Source: Psychrobacter urativorans (GTDB lineage: Bacteria; Pseudomonadota; Gammaproteobacteria; Pseudomonadales; Moraxellaceae). From it: a DNA stretch of 64,000 nt. Shown piece after piece: positions 46,852 to 55,868 of this stretch. Every line of letters begins with the position of its first letter. The stretch's first letter is position 1. Location of the stretch: assembly GCF_904846695.1 (NCBI RefSeq), contig NZ_CAJHBR010000015.1:19085-83084 (forward strand), written 5' to 3'. Both the position numbers and the translations under genes were made by a program. The notes beneath the pieces were generated by a model that was not told the origin of the DNA, ran no database searches, and saw nothing but the letters and a program-made list of their open reading frames with translations.

Positions 46852-48312
46852 ATGATGCCGTTTAAGCCCATACCTAGTGCCATTGCTATTTTAGTGGCTT
46901 TAATTATTTGGTTTATCATTCCTATACCTACTGGCGTGACCCCTGAAGCTTGGCATATGTTAGCGCTATTTATTGGAACTATTGTGGCTATTATCGGTAA
47001 AGTCTTACCAATTGGGGCTATTGCTATTATCGCTGTAACTTTAGTAGCGCTTACCGGTGTTACTAATGAAAGTCCAAAAGAAGCTATTGCTGATGCCTTA
47101 TCTAGCTATTCAAGCCCACTGATTTGGTTGATTGGGATAGCAGTTATGATCTCACGAGGCTTGATAAAAACTGGTCTAGGACGGCGCATTGCTTATTACT
47201 TTATCTCTATTTTTGGTAAAAAAACTATCGGCGTGGCTTATTCACTAACCGCAGCTGAATTGATGATTGCCCCTATTACCCCCTCTAATACTGCACGAGG
47301 TGGGGGTATTATTCATCCGATTATGAAGTCTATTGCACAAAGTTTTCACTCGACTCCTGAGGAGGGCAGTCAAAAAAAGATCGGTAGTTACTTAGCGATG
47401 GTCAATTATCACGCTAACCCTATCACTTCAGGGATGTTTATTACCGCAACCGCTCCCAACCCTTTAGTCGTTGACTTAGTCAATAAATCTACTGGTGGTG
47501 ATATTCAGCTGTCATGGACTACATGGGCAGTGGCGATGTTTATACCAGGTATGTTGTGTTTGATATTGATGCCAATAGTTATTTATCTTATTTATCCTCC
47601 CGAAGTTAAACAAACCCCTGATGCTAAGAATTTTGCAAAAGACAATTTGCTGGAGATGGGGCAGGTAAGTACTCAAGAGAAGATCATGCTTGGGGTGTTT
47701 GCGCTAATGCTTATATTATGGGCCAATATACCGGCGTTACTCTTAGGTGAGCAATATAGCGTCGACGCTACCACTACAGCGTTTATTGGCCTCTCCACTT
47801 TGATACTGACTGGGGTGCTGACTTGGGACGATATACTCCAAGAGAAATCGGCTTGGGATACTATTATTTGGTTCGGTGCCTTGATTATGATGGCCTCATA
47901 CCTAAATAAACTAGGGCTAATCAGTTGGTTTTCAGAAAATATTCAAGCTATGATCGCGATGACGGGCTTAGGTTGGATCGGAGCAGTAGTGATTCTAACT
48001 TTAGTATATCTTTATATTCACTACCTCTTTGCAAGTACTACGGCGCACATCACTGCTCTCTTCGCAGCTTTCTATGCGGTTGGACTGAGCTTAGGTGCAC
48101 CACCGATGCTGTATGCGCTAATTCTGGCAGCAGCTGGTAATATTATGATGACCCTAACCCATTATGCAACTGGTACGGCGCCAGTTATTTTTAACTCAGG
48201 TTATGTGACACTTGGAGAATGGTGGGGAGTTGGCGCAGTAATGAGTGTAGTGAACTTAGTGATTTGGATTGGCGCAGGTCTACTATGGTGGAAGTTCTTG
48301 GGCTATTATTAA
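46852..48312 (+). CDS. DASS/SLC13 family dicarboxylate transporter
   Basis: The 486-residue inner membrane protein has about 12 hydrophobic segments and belongs to the divalent anion:sodium symporter family, in the branch with CitT, TtdT and the plant 2-oxoglutarate/malate translocator. The first SNT-type substrate motif is in PITPSNTARGGGIIHPI, a second region reads ITATAPNPLVVDL, and the C-terminal half has ASTTAHITALFAAF and THYATGTAPVIF. The likely substrates are C4 or C5 dicarboxylates or citrate, by exchange or sodium symport; which one is unknown. Two ATG codons in tandem start it, after gagagtag. It is convergent with recX. Confidence 0.88.
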   Translation: MMPFKPIPSAIAILVALIIWFIIPIPTGVTPEAWHMLALFIGTIVAIIGKVLPIGAIAIIAVTLVALTGVTNESPKEAIADALSSYSSPLIWLIGIAVMISRGLIKTGLGRRIAYYFISIFGKKTIGVAYSLTAAELMIAPITPSNTARGGGIIHPIMKSIAQSFHSTPEEGSQKKIGSYLAMVNYHANPITSGMFITATAPNPLVVDLVNKSTGGDIQLSWTTWAVAMFIPGMLCLILMPIVIYLIYPPEVKQTPDAKNFAKDNLLEMGQVSTQEKIMLGVFALMLILWANIPALLLGEQYSVDATTTAFIGLSTLILTGVLTWDDILQEKSAWDTIIWFGALIMMASYLNKLGLISWFSENIQAMIAMTGLGWIGAVVILTLVYLYIHYLFASTTAHITALFAAFYAVGLSLGAPPMLYALILAAAGNIMMTLTHYATGTAPVIFNSGYVTLGEWWGVGAVMSVVNLVIWIGAGLLWWKFLGYY

Positions 48313-48391
48313 TTTGACCCTCAATTGATATCAGATGTGAGTTATCGCTAAAAATTCGCAGAAGCTCCTAAGTAAGCTCAAGGCTCTACTG

Positions 48392-49414
48392 CTAAAAGCG
48401 TTCATCTAAAGTATCTAGAGTATAGTTGAGCGCTTGAAAGCAAACATCACCATTAAAACCGCGATATTGTAAAAAACGTAGTTGTTTGGCTTTTTCTTTT
48501 TGTTCAGTAGGAATATGGTCGCCATATTTTTTGGTACGGGCAGTCACTGCTAGTTTGAGCCAATCAACCCCCTCAACTAAGCTGTCCTCATCTTCATCAA
48601 CGAACTCGCTAAACTCCTCAGACTCAGTATTGGCCATGTCAATAAGCTCATCAATATTACTGGGCATATCGATATTTTTTTTATAAAACTCTTGTCTAAT
48701 ACGGCCACGGCCACGACCCTTACGAATGCTTTCACGAATCAGCATCAAAGTCGTACGATAATCGCTTTGATAGCCTTTTTGTGCAAACTCATCTAGTAAG
48801 GTATCAATGCTATCTGGGTCTTGCTCCTTGTCGACTAGCTTTTGCTTGAGCTCAGCTCGTCCATACTCACGGCGAGACAAGTAATAAAAAGCCAGCCAAC
48901 GTAAGCGACTCTCAGCTTTGATAGCATCTAACTCAGCTTGTTTTTGCTCAGGCGTGCGTAGATAGGCCTTTAAAGCAGAGGGAAGATTATCTGTTGAATG
49001 AGTGGTTTCGCTACGGCTGTCATTGTTACTATCGACAGCCTGGTTTTGACTAAGATGGCCATCTTGCTTTATTTCTGCGAGCATCTGCTTGATACTTTGT
49101 GCCGCAGGCGGCTGATAGATAGGTGCGTCATTAGGTTCAGCAATAAAGTCTGAGGCAGGATGAAAAGTTTTTTTCTTTTTTTTCTTATTATTGGAGTTGG
49201 ATTTAGCAGCTTGAACTGAAGAGCCGATAGCAGACTTTGGGTAAAGAGTTTGGCTGAAGAGTGCATCGTCTACGCTAGAGCTAGACTCGATTGGCTGTTT
49301 ATTGTTTGAATAGTAAGCTTTAGATTTTTTATTTTGCTTACGTTCAGATACAGTAGAACTAGCCGAGTCGCCTGACGACTCAGCTAGTATTTCGGCTAAG
49401 GTTTTAATCTGCAT
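48392..49414 (-). CDS. recX: RecA regulator RecX with a long N-terminal extension
   Basis: RecX binds RecA filaments and limits their activity. The core occupies about residues 155-340: LRWLAFYYLSRREYGRAELKQKL is the first RecX repeat (quoted in part: YYLSRREYGRAELKQKL), then LLDEFAQKGYQSDYR, and GRGRGRIRQEFYKKNI, ending FLQYRGFNGDVCFQALN. The first 150 residues, rich in Ser, Lys, Asn and Gln, are absent from typical RecX proteins (150-170 residues). A further acidic insertion (SEEFSEFVDEDEDSLVEG) lies between repeats two and three. It follows recA by 47 bases on the same strand, the usual arrangement. Confidence 0.88.
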   Translation of the reverse strand: MQIKTLAEILAESSGDSASSTVSERKQNKKSKAYYSNNKQPIESSSSVDDALFSQTLYPKSAIGSSVQAAKSNSNNKKKKKKTFHPASDFIAEPNDAPIYQPPAAQSIKQMLAEIKQDGHLSQNQAVDSNNDSRSETTHSTDNLPSALKAYLRTPEQKQAELDAIKAESRLRWLAFYYLSRREYGRAELKQKLVDKEQDPDSIDTLLDEFAQKGYQSDYRTTLMLIRESIRKGRGRGRIRQEFYKKNIDMPSNIDELIDMANTESEEFSEFVDEDEDSLVEGVDWLKLAVTARTKKYGDHIPTEQKEKAKQLRFLQYRGFNGDVCFQALNYTLDTLDERF

Positions 49415-49461
49415 AATAGTTAATCACGCGAGTTATATCACAGCGCCTAAGCAAGCAGCTG

Positions 49462-50520
49462 CTATTGTATTGGCTCTGCTGCTAGTTCTTCATCAGCTTC
49501 TTCAACTTTTGCTGGTTTACCATCATCAACTGGGCCTAGTTTTTCGGCGCGGATTTTGGCTTCAATTTCTTCAGCAATAGCAGGGTTTTCTTTGAGATAG
49601 ATGACTGAATTGGCTTTACCTTGACCAATTTTTTCATCGCCATAGCTATACCAAGAGCCCGCTTTACCTACGGCACCGATTTCAACGCCTAAGTCGATTA
49701 CTTCTGCTAAATGGTTAGTACCTTCACCATAAGTAATTTCGAACTCTGCTTGACGAAAAGGCGGAGCCATTTTGTTTTTGATGACTTTGACACGAGTCTG
49801 GTTACCGATGATTTCATCACCATTTTTGACTGCACCAATACGGCGAATATCCATGCGTACAGAAGCGTAAAACTTTAGAGCGTTACCGCCAGTAGTCGTC
49901 TCTGGGCTACCAAACATTACCCCGATTTTCATACGGATTTGGTTAATAAACACTACCATACAGTTAGAGCGTTTGGCATTACCAGTAATTTTACGTAGGG
50001 CTTGGCTCATCAAACGTGCTTGTAAGCCCATATGTGAATCACCCATCTCACCTTCGATTTCAGCACGTGGCGTCAAAGCAGCTACTGAGTCAATAACGAT
50101 CATATCGACTGCACCTGATCGTACCAGCATATCAGTGATTTCAAGCGCTTGTTCGCCATTATCAGGCTGAGAGATCAATAAGTCGTCAGTGTTGATACCA
50201 AGTTTGCGTGCATAGACTGGATCTAGAGCATGTTCAGCATCAATAAAGGCACAAGTACCGCCTTGCTTTTGGCACTGGGCGATTGCTTGTAAGGTCATAG
50301 TGGTTTTGCCTGAGCTTTCAGGACCATAAATCTCAATAATACGACCTTTAGGGAGACCGCCAATACCGAGAGCAATATCTAATCCAAGCGAGCCTGTTGA
50401 GACTACATCAACATCCATAGCGGCTGAATCGTCACCCAGATGCATAATAGTATTTTTGCCAAATTGCTTTTCGATTTGACCTAATGCTGCTTTAAGTGCT
50501 TTAGCTTTGTTCTCGTCCAT
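49462..50520 (-). CDS. recA: Recombinase RecA
   Basis: RecA forms filaments on single-stranded DNA for homologous recombination and damage signalling. The 352-residue sequence has [16 protein letters not shown], Walker [38 protein letters not shown], loop L2 near [20 protein letters not shown], and an acidic tail. The start is the ATG after aaggagt; the frame runs 19 codons further without a site. No LexA-type box (CTG-N10-CAG) was found upstream, which agrees with the absence of LexA in Moraxellaceae. The long upstream gap has an inverted repeat that could act in a leader. Confidence 0.97.
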   Translation of the reverse strand: MDENKAKALKAALGQIEKQFGKNTIMHLGDDSAAMDVDVVSTGSLGLDIALGIGGLPKGRIIEIYGPESSGKTTMTLQAIAQCQKQGGTCAFIDAEHALDPVYARKLGINTDDLLISQPDNGEQALEITDMLVRSGAVDMIVIDSVAALTPRAEIEGEMGDSHMGLQARLMSQALRKITGNAKRSNCMVVFINQIRMKIGVMFGSPETTTGGNALKFYASVRMDIRRIGAVKNGDEIIGNQTRVKVIKNKMAPPFRQAEFEITYGEGTNHLAEVIDLGVEIGAVGKAGSWYSYGDEKIGQGKANSVIYLKENPAIAEEIEAKIRAEKLGPVDDGKPAKVEEADEELAAEPIQ

Positions 50521-50753
50521 AATGGACTCCTTGTTATCAACAAATATTATTAACAGATAATTTAAATATAAAACCATCTCAGCTAGCAGTTAGTGACTGA
50601 TACTTAGCATCACCTAATAAGTAAACTATCTTAATAGCCAGTAAGTCGTTTTATTAGTAAATAGGGCTTACCTTGCTATAATTGCTAGCGTTAAATCATA
50701 CAACCATTAAGGTCATACCAAAGGTGTAGCATTGAGAGTGAAACAAACAGTGC

Positions 50754-50780
50754 AAGATGATATGAGTGACATATCATCTT
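50754..50780. promoter_or_regulatory. 11-bp inverted repeat upstream of recA
   Basis: aagatgatatg and catatcatctt are separated by five bases. It starts about 234 bases upstream of the recA start codon. With no T-run on either side it is more likely an operator or a leader-RNA hairpin than a terminator. Confidence 0.5.
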
Positions 50781-50939
50781 ACTATACAGGAAATATCAAC
50801 GATAAAAAGTCAATAATAGTCAGGCTTTGCCCAGACATTAGAGAACAGGGTTAGACGTTTGCTGTTACGGCCACCTGTTTATTAGATGAGGTAATTATAG
50901 CAAAATCCAAGGCTTTTATTTAGTCACCCTAGACGCTAA

Positions 50940-50956
50940 GCGACAATCATTGTCGC
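50940..50956. repeat. 17-base palindrome gcgacaat-c-attgtcgc
   Basis: Eight bases on each side of a central c match perfectly. An AT-rich sequence follows. The role is unknown; it could be a protein binding site. Confidence 0.45.
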
Positions 50957-51384
50957 GTAAATTTTTAATATTTTAGTAGTTAATTAAGGTTACTTATTAG
51001 ACGAAAGATGCTATAAATAAGCAGTAGGCCTTATTATTCATAGTCTATAATTTAATGCTGTTGAGAATAGTTCAAGCTTCAGTGTGCTTTATATCATTAA
51101 ATGGTTCACCTATTAGCTGTTAACGATTTAATAAATTTGCAACATTATTGGATGCCGTTGTCAATATTTAATTGACTCAGGACTATAAAATAATTGATAT
51201 TAATTCTTAAGCTGTGAAACATAGATATTATTAATAACTTAATTAAAAATAATCTAAAATAATTTTATATCCATTTAAATTATGTATAAGCTATTGATTT
51301 TATTGAAATTATAAATTGTATAAAAAGTAACCAATTTTACCTTATCCTTTAAGCTATCAACTCAGATCGCTGTCAAGTAGTGAG

Positions 51385-51405
51385 TTATCCACAGGGTTAT
51401 CCACA
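51385..51405 (+). promoter_or_regulatory. Two tandem perfect DnaA boxes next to an AT-rich tract
   Basis: ttatccaca occurs at 51385-51393 and again at 51397-51405, same orientation, three bases apart. Each is a perfect match to the consensus DnaA box. About 200 bases of AT-rich sequence lie directly to the left. This arrangement is seen in bacterial origins but also in DnaA-titrating or reactivating sites and DnaA-regulated promoters. Confidence 0.75.
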
Positions 51406-51739
51406 GCTTCTGGGGAGAACTCAGCAAACCCTTATGCTGTCAATGTTTGCGCAGATGGCAAAAACACTGGCGCTTATAGATTAGAGCTAAAAAGGAGTAA
51501 CTGCTGCTAACAACTATTACTAAAGTCACTAATAACAGCGAGGTTTCACATCAGCTACGGTTATCTGTAAAGGGCTGATTATAACCAGCTGACGGCTGAT
51601 AGCATAAAACAGCAGCTCATATAAAAATAATAACTAATTAAATTAGCCGACTGAGCACTGAGAAAAATCATCCTGCAGAGGGACAAGCAAAAAACCCTAG
51701 TCTATCTAAACTGAGCTATCAACTATTTATCAGCAGACC

Positions 51740-51768
51740 TAAAAAAGCGACTGTCTAAGCAGTCGCTA
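51740..51768 (-). terminator. Rho-independent terminator after trmB
   Basis: On the minus strand agcgactg and cagtcgct form an 8-bp stem with a 6-base loop, followed by six T residues, about 40 bases past the trmB stop. Confidence 0.85.
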
Positions 51769-51808
51769 TGTTTATGGATATAGTAGTCATTATCAGCTGG
51801 TCACAGGT

Positions 51809-52630
51809 TTAGTCTTTAGTATAAATAAGATCCCAAACCCCATGACCACTCTGCAATCCACGACGCTCAAATTTAGTCATCGGACGAAAGTCGGGGCGAC
51901 TAGTAAACTTACCTTTACCGGCCTTATTGGTTAGCCCGTTAAAATCATCTAGCACCTCAATCATCCAAAACGCATAATGTTCCCAATCAGTGGCAGTGTG
52001 GAACCAGCCGCCTTGTTTCAGGCTGCGGGTAACAATAGCCATGCGCTCTGGGCTGACAAAACGACGTTTATAATGGCGCTTTTTTTGCCATGGATCAGGA
52101 AAGTATAATTGAATACGATCTATATGATTTTCCGGAAGTTGTTTGAGCAGCTGGATAGCATCGCCATTGATAATTTTTATATTGGTTAAATTCTGCGTAC
52201 CCGCCATATAAGCACATTTGCCAATACCTGGCTCATGTACTTCCACGCCAACGAAGTTACGCGTAGGCTCAGCAGCTGCCATCTCAATGAGCGAATCACC
52301 GAGGCCAAAGCCAATCTCTAGGGTGAGAGGCGCTGCACTGCCGTTGACCGTATCAGCGAACAGTATGCGTAGATCATGAATGTTGTCTAAATCACCATCG
52401 CCATAGCTATTGTTGACTAAGTATTGGGCAAATTCTGGTGCAGTCAGAGCTTGCTCCGCATTCTTATTCATATGAGTACGACGTTTCATAAAAGTATTAA
52501 CGATACGCATATGCTTGCTGTTAGCAGCTTCCTTATCTTCAGAAGCTACTACTGAATCCTCACTAATAATATCTGTAAAATTATCAGCTTGGTCGTCAGT
52601 AGGTTTATCAGGGTGAGGATGTTGACTCAT
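51809..52630 (-). CDS. trmB: tRNA (guanine-N7-)-methyltransferase TrmB
   Basis: TrmB makes m7G46 in the variable loop of tRNAs. The 273-residue protein has the SAM loop [30 protein letters not shown], the active-site [31 protein letters not shown], and the family end [19 protein letters not shown]. About 45 acidic residues at the N-terminus (rich in Asp, Glu and Ser) are extra compared with E. coli TrmB (239), so a later start is possible. It is divergent from the DUF2628-like gene. Confidence 0.94.
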   Translation of the reverse strand: MSQHPHPDKPTDDQADNFTDIISEDSVVASEDKEAANSKHMRIVNTFMKRRTHMNKNAEQALTAPEFAQYLVNNSYGDGDLDNIHDLRILFADTVNGSAAPLTLEIGFGLGDSLIEMAAAEPTRNFVGVEVHEPGIGKCAYMAGTQNLTNIKIINGDAIQLLKQLPENHIDRIQLYFPDPWQKKRHYKRRFVSPERMAIVTRSLKQGGWFHTATDWEHYAFWMIEVLDDFNGLTNKAGKGKFTSRPDFRPMTKFERRGLQSGHGVWDLIYTKD

Positions 52631-52844
52631 AAGATTAGTGGCACTTAATAAGAGAAAAATATAAGCACATTATAGGCGAAATAGTTTCTACTGTGAATGT
52701 ATATCACACTTTTGCTTATAAGCAACGTAAGCCATTATAAGTTGCCCTATAATGACAGAGGTTTTTATAAAAATACTGATGTTAAAAAACCGTTAAAAAA
52801 CCTCATTAGCCCTATTTTAATAACCAACAGAAGAGTCTACTGTC

Positions 52845-53774
52845 ATGTTATTTATCGAGACCGATTCGCCACCACCATTTTATCAACCAAAGCTCACAGC
52901 TACTAAGCGTAAACAGCTGGATCAATGGTTTATTGGTCAGCGTACTCAAAACTATTATCTCAAGCGTTTTGCGGAGTTTGACCAACAAGGCTATTTGTCA
53001 CCCAAATGGCATTGGGCAGCTTTTTTTATTACTTTTCCTTGGCTGCTTTATCGTAAGCGCTATATGGATGCACTAGTTTATAGCGTAGCGGGATGGTCAT
53101 TTATTCAGCTGAATATTGCTATTGTATTGGTTGCTTTTGAATTTGTGGCTATGTCTTTTATAGCTGACGTCTACCAAATGCCTATACGCTTCGGTATTGC
53201 TGCTATTATTTGGTTGTTTTGGTCATTTATGGTGGCCCGATGGACAGATGCGTATTATTACCGCATGGCGCGTCGTGAGATCGCTGATGCGCTTGAAGAT
53301 AACCCACGTGATGAAGCGGCACAAAAAGCGCACCTTAAACGTGAAGGTGGGGTGAGTTTATTTGGTCTTGGCTTAGGTTTTGGTTTCTTTGGTTTTGCGA
53401 TGATGGTCATTTATGTGCAGTTCTTGCCTATTGTTGCTAAGCCAAAAGAGAATGAAGTAGTGTTCGATGCTTATGATATTACCAAGACCGCTCAAAACCG
53501 AGTAGCCATTATTTATGAGCAAACCGGTCGTTGTCCAACTGAGCTACCAGTAGATAGTGATAATCCACAAGTACGTATAAGTCTCAGTACCCAAGTAGAG
53601 GGCCAGCCTTCAGCAGATTGTGCCATTATTGGCACTATCCAACAGGTCAGGTTTCCTATACGCCATCTTAATAATCAAACCTTTATGTTCTATCACCATA
53701 CTGACACTGATAGCTGGCGTTGCACCAGCTCACTCAATGAAAAACAAGCACCTCCATACTGCACTAATGACTAA
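52845..53774 (+). CDS. DUF2628-like membrane protein with a periplasmic pilin-like tail
   Basis: The 309-residue protein starts with a soluble region (residues 1-55), then WHWAAFFITFPWLLYRKRYMDAL (quoted in part: FFITFPWLLYRKRYMDAL). This matches the DUF2628 pattern of an aromatic membrane segment ending in W-x-x-Y-R-K. Two more hydrophobic segments follow to about residue 145. A last one near residues 170-192 leads into a C-terminal 110-residue domain with TAQNRVAIIYEQTGRCPTEL and three further Cys. That domain looks like the globular part of a type IV pilin-type protein, an inference from spacing and Cys placement. The function is unknown. A terminator follows. Confidence 0.6.
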   Translation: MLFIETDSPPPFYQPKLTATKRKQLDQWFIGQRTQNYYLKRFAEFDQQGYLSPKWHWAAFFITFPWLLYRKRYMDALVYSVAGWSFIQLNIAIVLVAFEFVAMSFIADVYQMPIRFGIAAIIWLFWSFMVARWTDAYYYRMARREIADALEDNPRDEAAQKAHLKREGGVSLFGLGLGFGFFGFAMMVIYVQFLPIVAKPKENEVVFDAYDITKTAQNRVAIIYEQTGRCPTELPVDSDNPQVRISLSTQVEGQPSADCAIIGTIQQVRFPIRHLNNQTFMFYHHTDTDSWRCTSSLNEKQAPPYCTND

Positions 53775-53811
53775 GCATTAAGCATTGCCGATTGTCATAC
53801 TCGCTACTAGG

Positions 53812-53843
53812 AACAGCTGCTGTTGCAAAAACAGCTGTTTTTT
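53812..53843 (+). terminator. Rho-independent terminator after the DUF2628-like gene
   Basis: aacagctg and cagctgtt pair around a 12-base loop and are followed by T residues. Confidence 0.8.
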
Positions 53844-53913
53844 AGTCGATAGTTTACACAGTCATGGCTTTAGAAAACCAGCAGGGTATAGCAAGGGTAG
53901 AGGGTAAAAACCA

Positions 53914-55815
53914 TTACCGTTTCGGCTCAGTTACAATATTATCTTTATCCGAGTCATTGGCATTATCAACCGGCGTCGCTTGGTTTTTTAGAGCTTCATA
54001 AAACTCAGTAAGATCCAACTTGCGCCCTTTATCAATATCCTCATCAAACAAGCTCTCAAGTTCCGCTCTTGCCGATTGAGCAGAGGCAATCATACTGGCT
54101 TCATCGTCATAGATAGCTTGCTGACGCTCTATCAAATCATCGTCGTAATCACGGAAAGTCTCAATGGTTTCGCGGGCTTTTTCAGGGGAGATACCCAATA
54201 GTTGCAGTGACTCACGTGACATATCGAGTGACGATAAATAAGTCTCGCGCCAAATATGGCGTACACCTACTTCACGTAAGCGATAATAATGCTGACGATC
54301 GCGCGCCCGAGCTAAAATGACTAAATCAGGGTAGTTGCGGTGCAGATACTGTGCGGTAGTGACAGAACGTTCTAAATCGTCAACGGCAATAATGAATATT
54401 CGCGCTTTATCAATGCCCGCAGCTCGTAAAATCTCAGGGTTTTTCGGGTCGCCATAGTAGACTTGGTTACCAAATTTACGCACGAAATCTACCCGATTAG
54501 CAGAGCGCTCGATAGCGGTAAACTCAATATTATGCATACGCAGTACCCGACCTATGATCTGCCCGACACGGCCAAAACCGGCAATAATGACCGGATGCTC
54601 GTGATCAGGGATAGTATCGTAGTCACGGCTGGGTTTGCTCTTAGCAAAAAATGGCTCACCGAGCTTTTCTAGTAATAAAAAAGCAACTGGCGTAAGGGCC
54701 ATAGAGATAGTCACGATAAGGTTGAGCATATTAGCTAGCTCAGGAGGCAAGACATTTTGCGCCGAGGCCACACTAAATAGGACAAATGCAAACTCACCCC
54801 CTTGCGCTAAGGTGACACCGAGCCGAATACTAGTAGGTCCGCGATTACCTGAGAGTTTAGCGATCGCCGCTACTACTGCAAACTTGATCAGCATCAGGGC
54901 GATGGCACAACCAATGATAAATAGCGGCTTAGCTATAATAAGTTTTACATCAGTAAGCATGCCGACTGACATAAAAAATAAGCCAAGTAATAGCCCTTTA
55001 AAGGGTTCAATACTAGCCTCTAGCTCATGACGATACTCAGAATCGGCAAGTAGTACACCGGTTAAGAATGCTCCCAATGCCATTGATAGGCCAATCTGTC
55101 CCATCAAGATGGACACCCCCATGACAATGAATAGTGCTACTGCTGTCAATAACTCTGTTGCACCACTTGAGGCTACAAACTTAAAGAATGGCCTTACAAT
55201 GTAACGGCTAGCAATGATTAAGCCGGCAAATACCGCAAAAACTTTAGCGAAGTAAATAAGGTCGTAGCTCTGTTCCCGTACTCCAGAAAAGAAGGGAATA
55301 ACCGCTAGTAAGGGGATAACGGCGATGTCTTGGAATAATAAAATAGTAAAGGCTTCACGGCCATGCGTACTAGAGAGCTGCTCCTTCTCGGTTAAAATCT
55401 GCAACACAAAAGCAGTAGAGGACAGGGCGAGACCAAAACCGACAATAAACGCAGTATCTAGATGTAGAGAAAAAACCTCATACAAAATAGCCATCAATAT
55501 CGTGCCAGTAACCCCGACTTGTAAGCCACCGAGTACGAAAATAGAGCGACGCAGTGCCCAAAGCCGTGAAGGCTGCAATTCAAGGCCAATGATGAACAAT
55601 AGCATCACCACCCCAAACTCAGAAAAGTGCAATAAGCTCTCAGCATCGCCTGCGACATCAAGGGCGCTTGGGCCTAATATCAAGCCGGTAATCAAATAGC
55701 CAAGAACAGTGGCAATACCAAAGCGCTTGCCAAGCGGGACAAACAGCAGCGCTGCTCCCAAAAATATAGTAGCTTGAAGCATCAAATTTGGTGAGCCGGC
55801 AGCGGCAGCGAACAT
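53914..55815 (-). CDS. CPA2 family cation/proton antiporter with RCK domain (KefB/KefC type)
   Basis: The 633-residue protein has about 12 membrane segments in the first 380 residues, in the monovalent cation:proton antiporter-2 pattern: GYLITGLILGPSAL, FGVVMLLFIIGLELQPSRLW, LALSSTAFVLQIL, FQDIAVIPLLAVIPF and LAQGGEFAFVLFSVA. A TrkA-N/RCK nucleotide-binding domain follows (residues 400-515) with VIIAGFGRVGQIIGRVL and VYYGDPKNPEILRAAGI. KefB and KefC are glutathione-gated K+ efflux systems, and gshB is in this window. The strict KefC gating residues and a KefF/KefG partner were not identified, so other K+ or Na+ roles remain possible. Confidence 0.85.
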   Translation of the reverse strand: MFAAAAGSPNLMLQATIFLGAALLFVPLGKRFGIATVLGYLITGLILGPSALDVAGDAESLLHFSEFGVVMLLFIIGLELQPSRLWALRRSIFVLGGLQVGVTGTILMAILYEVFSLHLDTAFIVGFGLALSSTAFVLQILTEKEQLSSTHGREAFTILLFQDIAVIPLLAVIPFFSGVREQSYDLIYFAKVFAVFAGLIIASRYIVRPFFKFVASSGATELLTAVALFIVMGVSILMGQIGLSMALGAFLTGVLLADSEYRHELEASIEPFKGLLLGLFFMSVGMLTDVKLIIAKPLFIIGCAIALMLIKFAVVAAIAKLSGNRGPTSIRLGVTLAQGGEFAFVLFSVASAQNVLPPELANMLNLIVTISMALTPVAFLLLEKLGEPFFAKSKPSRDYDTIPDHEHPVIIAGFGRVGQIIGRVLRMHNIEFTAIERSANRVDFVRKFGNQVYYGDPKNPEILRAAGIDKARIFIIAVDDLERSVTTAQYLHRNYPDLVILARARDRQHYYRLREVGVRHIWRETYLSSLDMSRESLQLLGISPEKARETIETFRDYDDDLIERQQAIYDDEASMIASAQSARAELESLFDEDIDKGRKLDLTEFYEALKNQATPVDNANDSDKDNIVTEPKR

Positions 55816-55868
55816 AGTAAATCCCTAGCTATTAAAAAAAATATAATTGAGGTGACAAGTTAGATTAT

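Larger units (their letters stand above)
50521..51808. other. 1.29 kb non-coding region between recA and trmB
   Basis: This is the longest gap in the window and no plausible gene was found on either strand. From left to right it holds the recA leader, an 11-bp inverted repeat (50754-50780), a 17-base palindrome (50940-50956), a very AT-rich tract (about 51170-51350), two perfect DnaA boxes (51385-51405), and the trmB terminator. Both flanking genes are on the minus strand. No tRNA, tmRNA, RNase P RNA or 6S RNA pattern was recognised. Confidence 0.6.

Noticed and set aside
51170..51410. Calling this region the chromosomal origin outright
   Set aside because: Only two DnaA boxes were found, no dnaA, gidA or rpmH is nearby, and local gene directions converge rather than diverge here.
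52697..52906. Plus-strand ORF of 69 codons overlapping the start of the DUF2628-like gene
   Set aside because: It is in a different frame from the real gene, covers the trmB promoter region and has no ribosome site.
54635..55030. Plus-strand ORFs inside the antiporter gene
   Set aside because: They are antisense frames of membrane segments with no ribosome site, and the minus-strand product is well supported.
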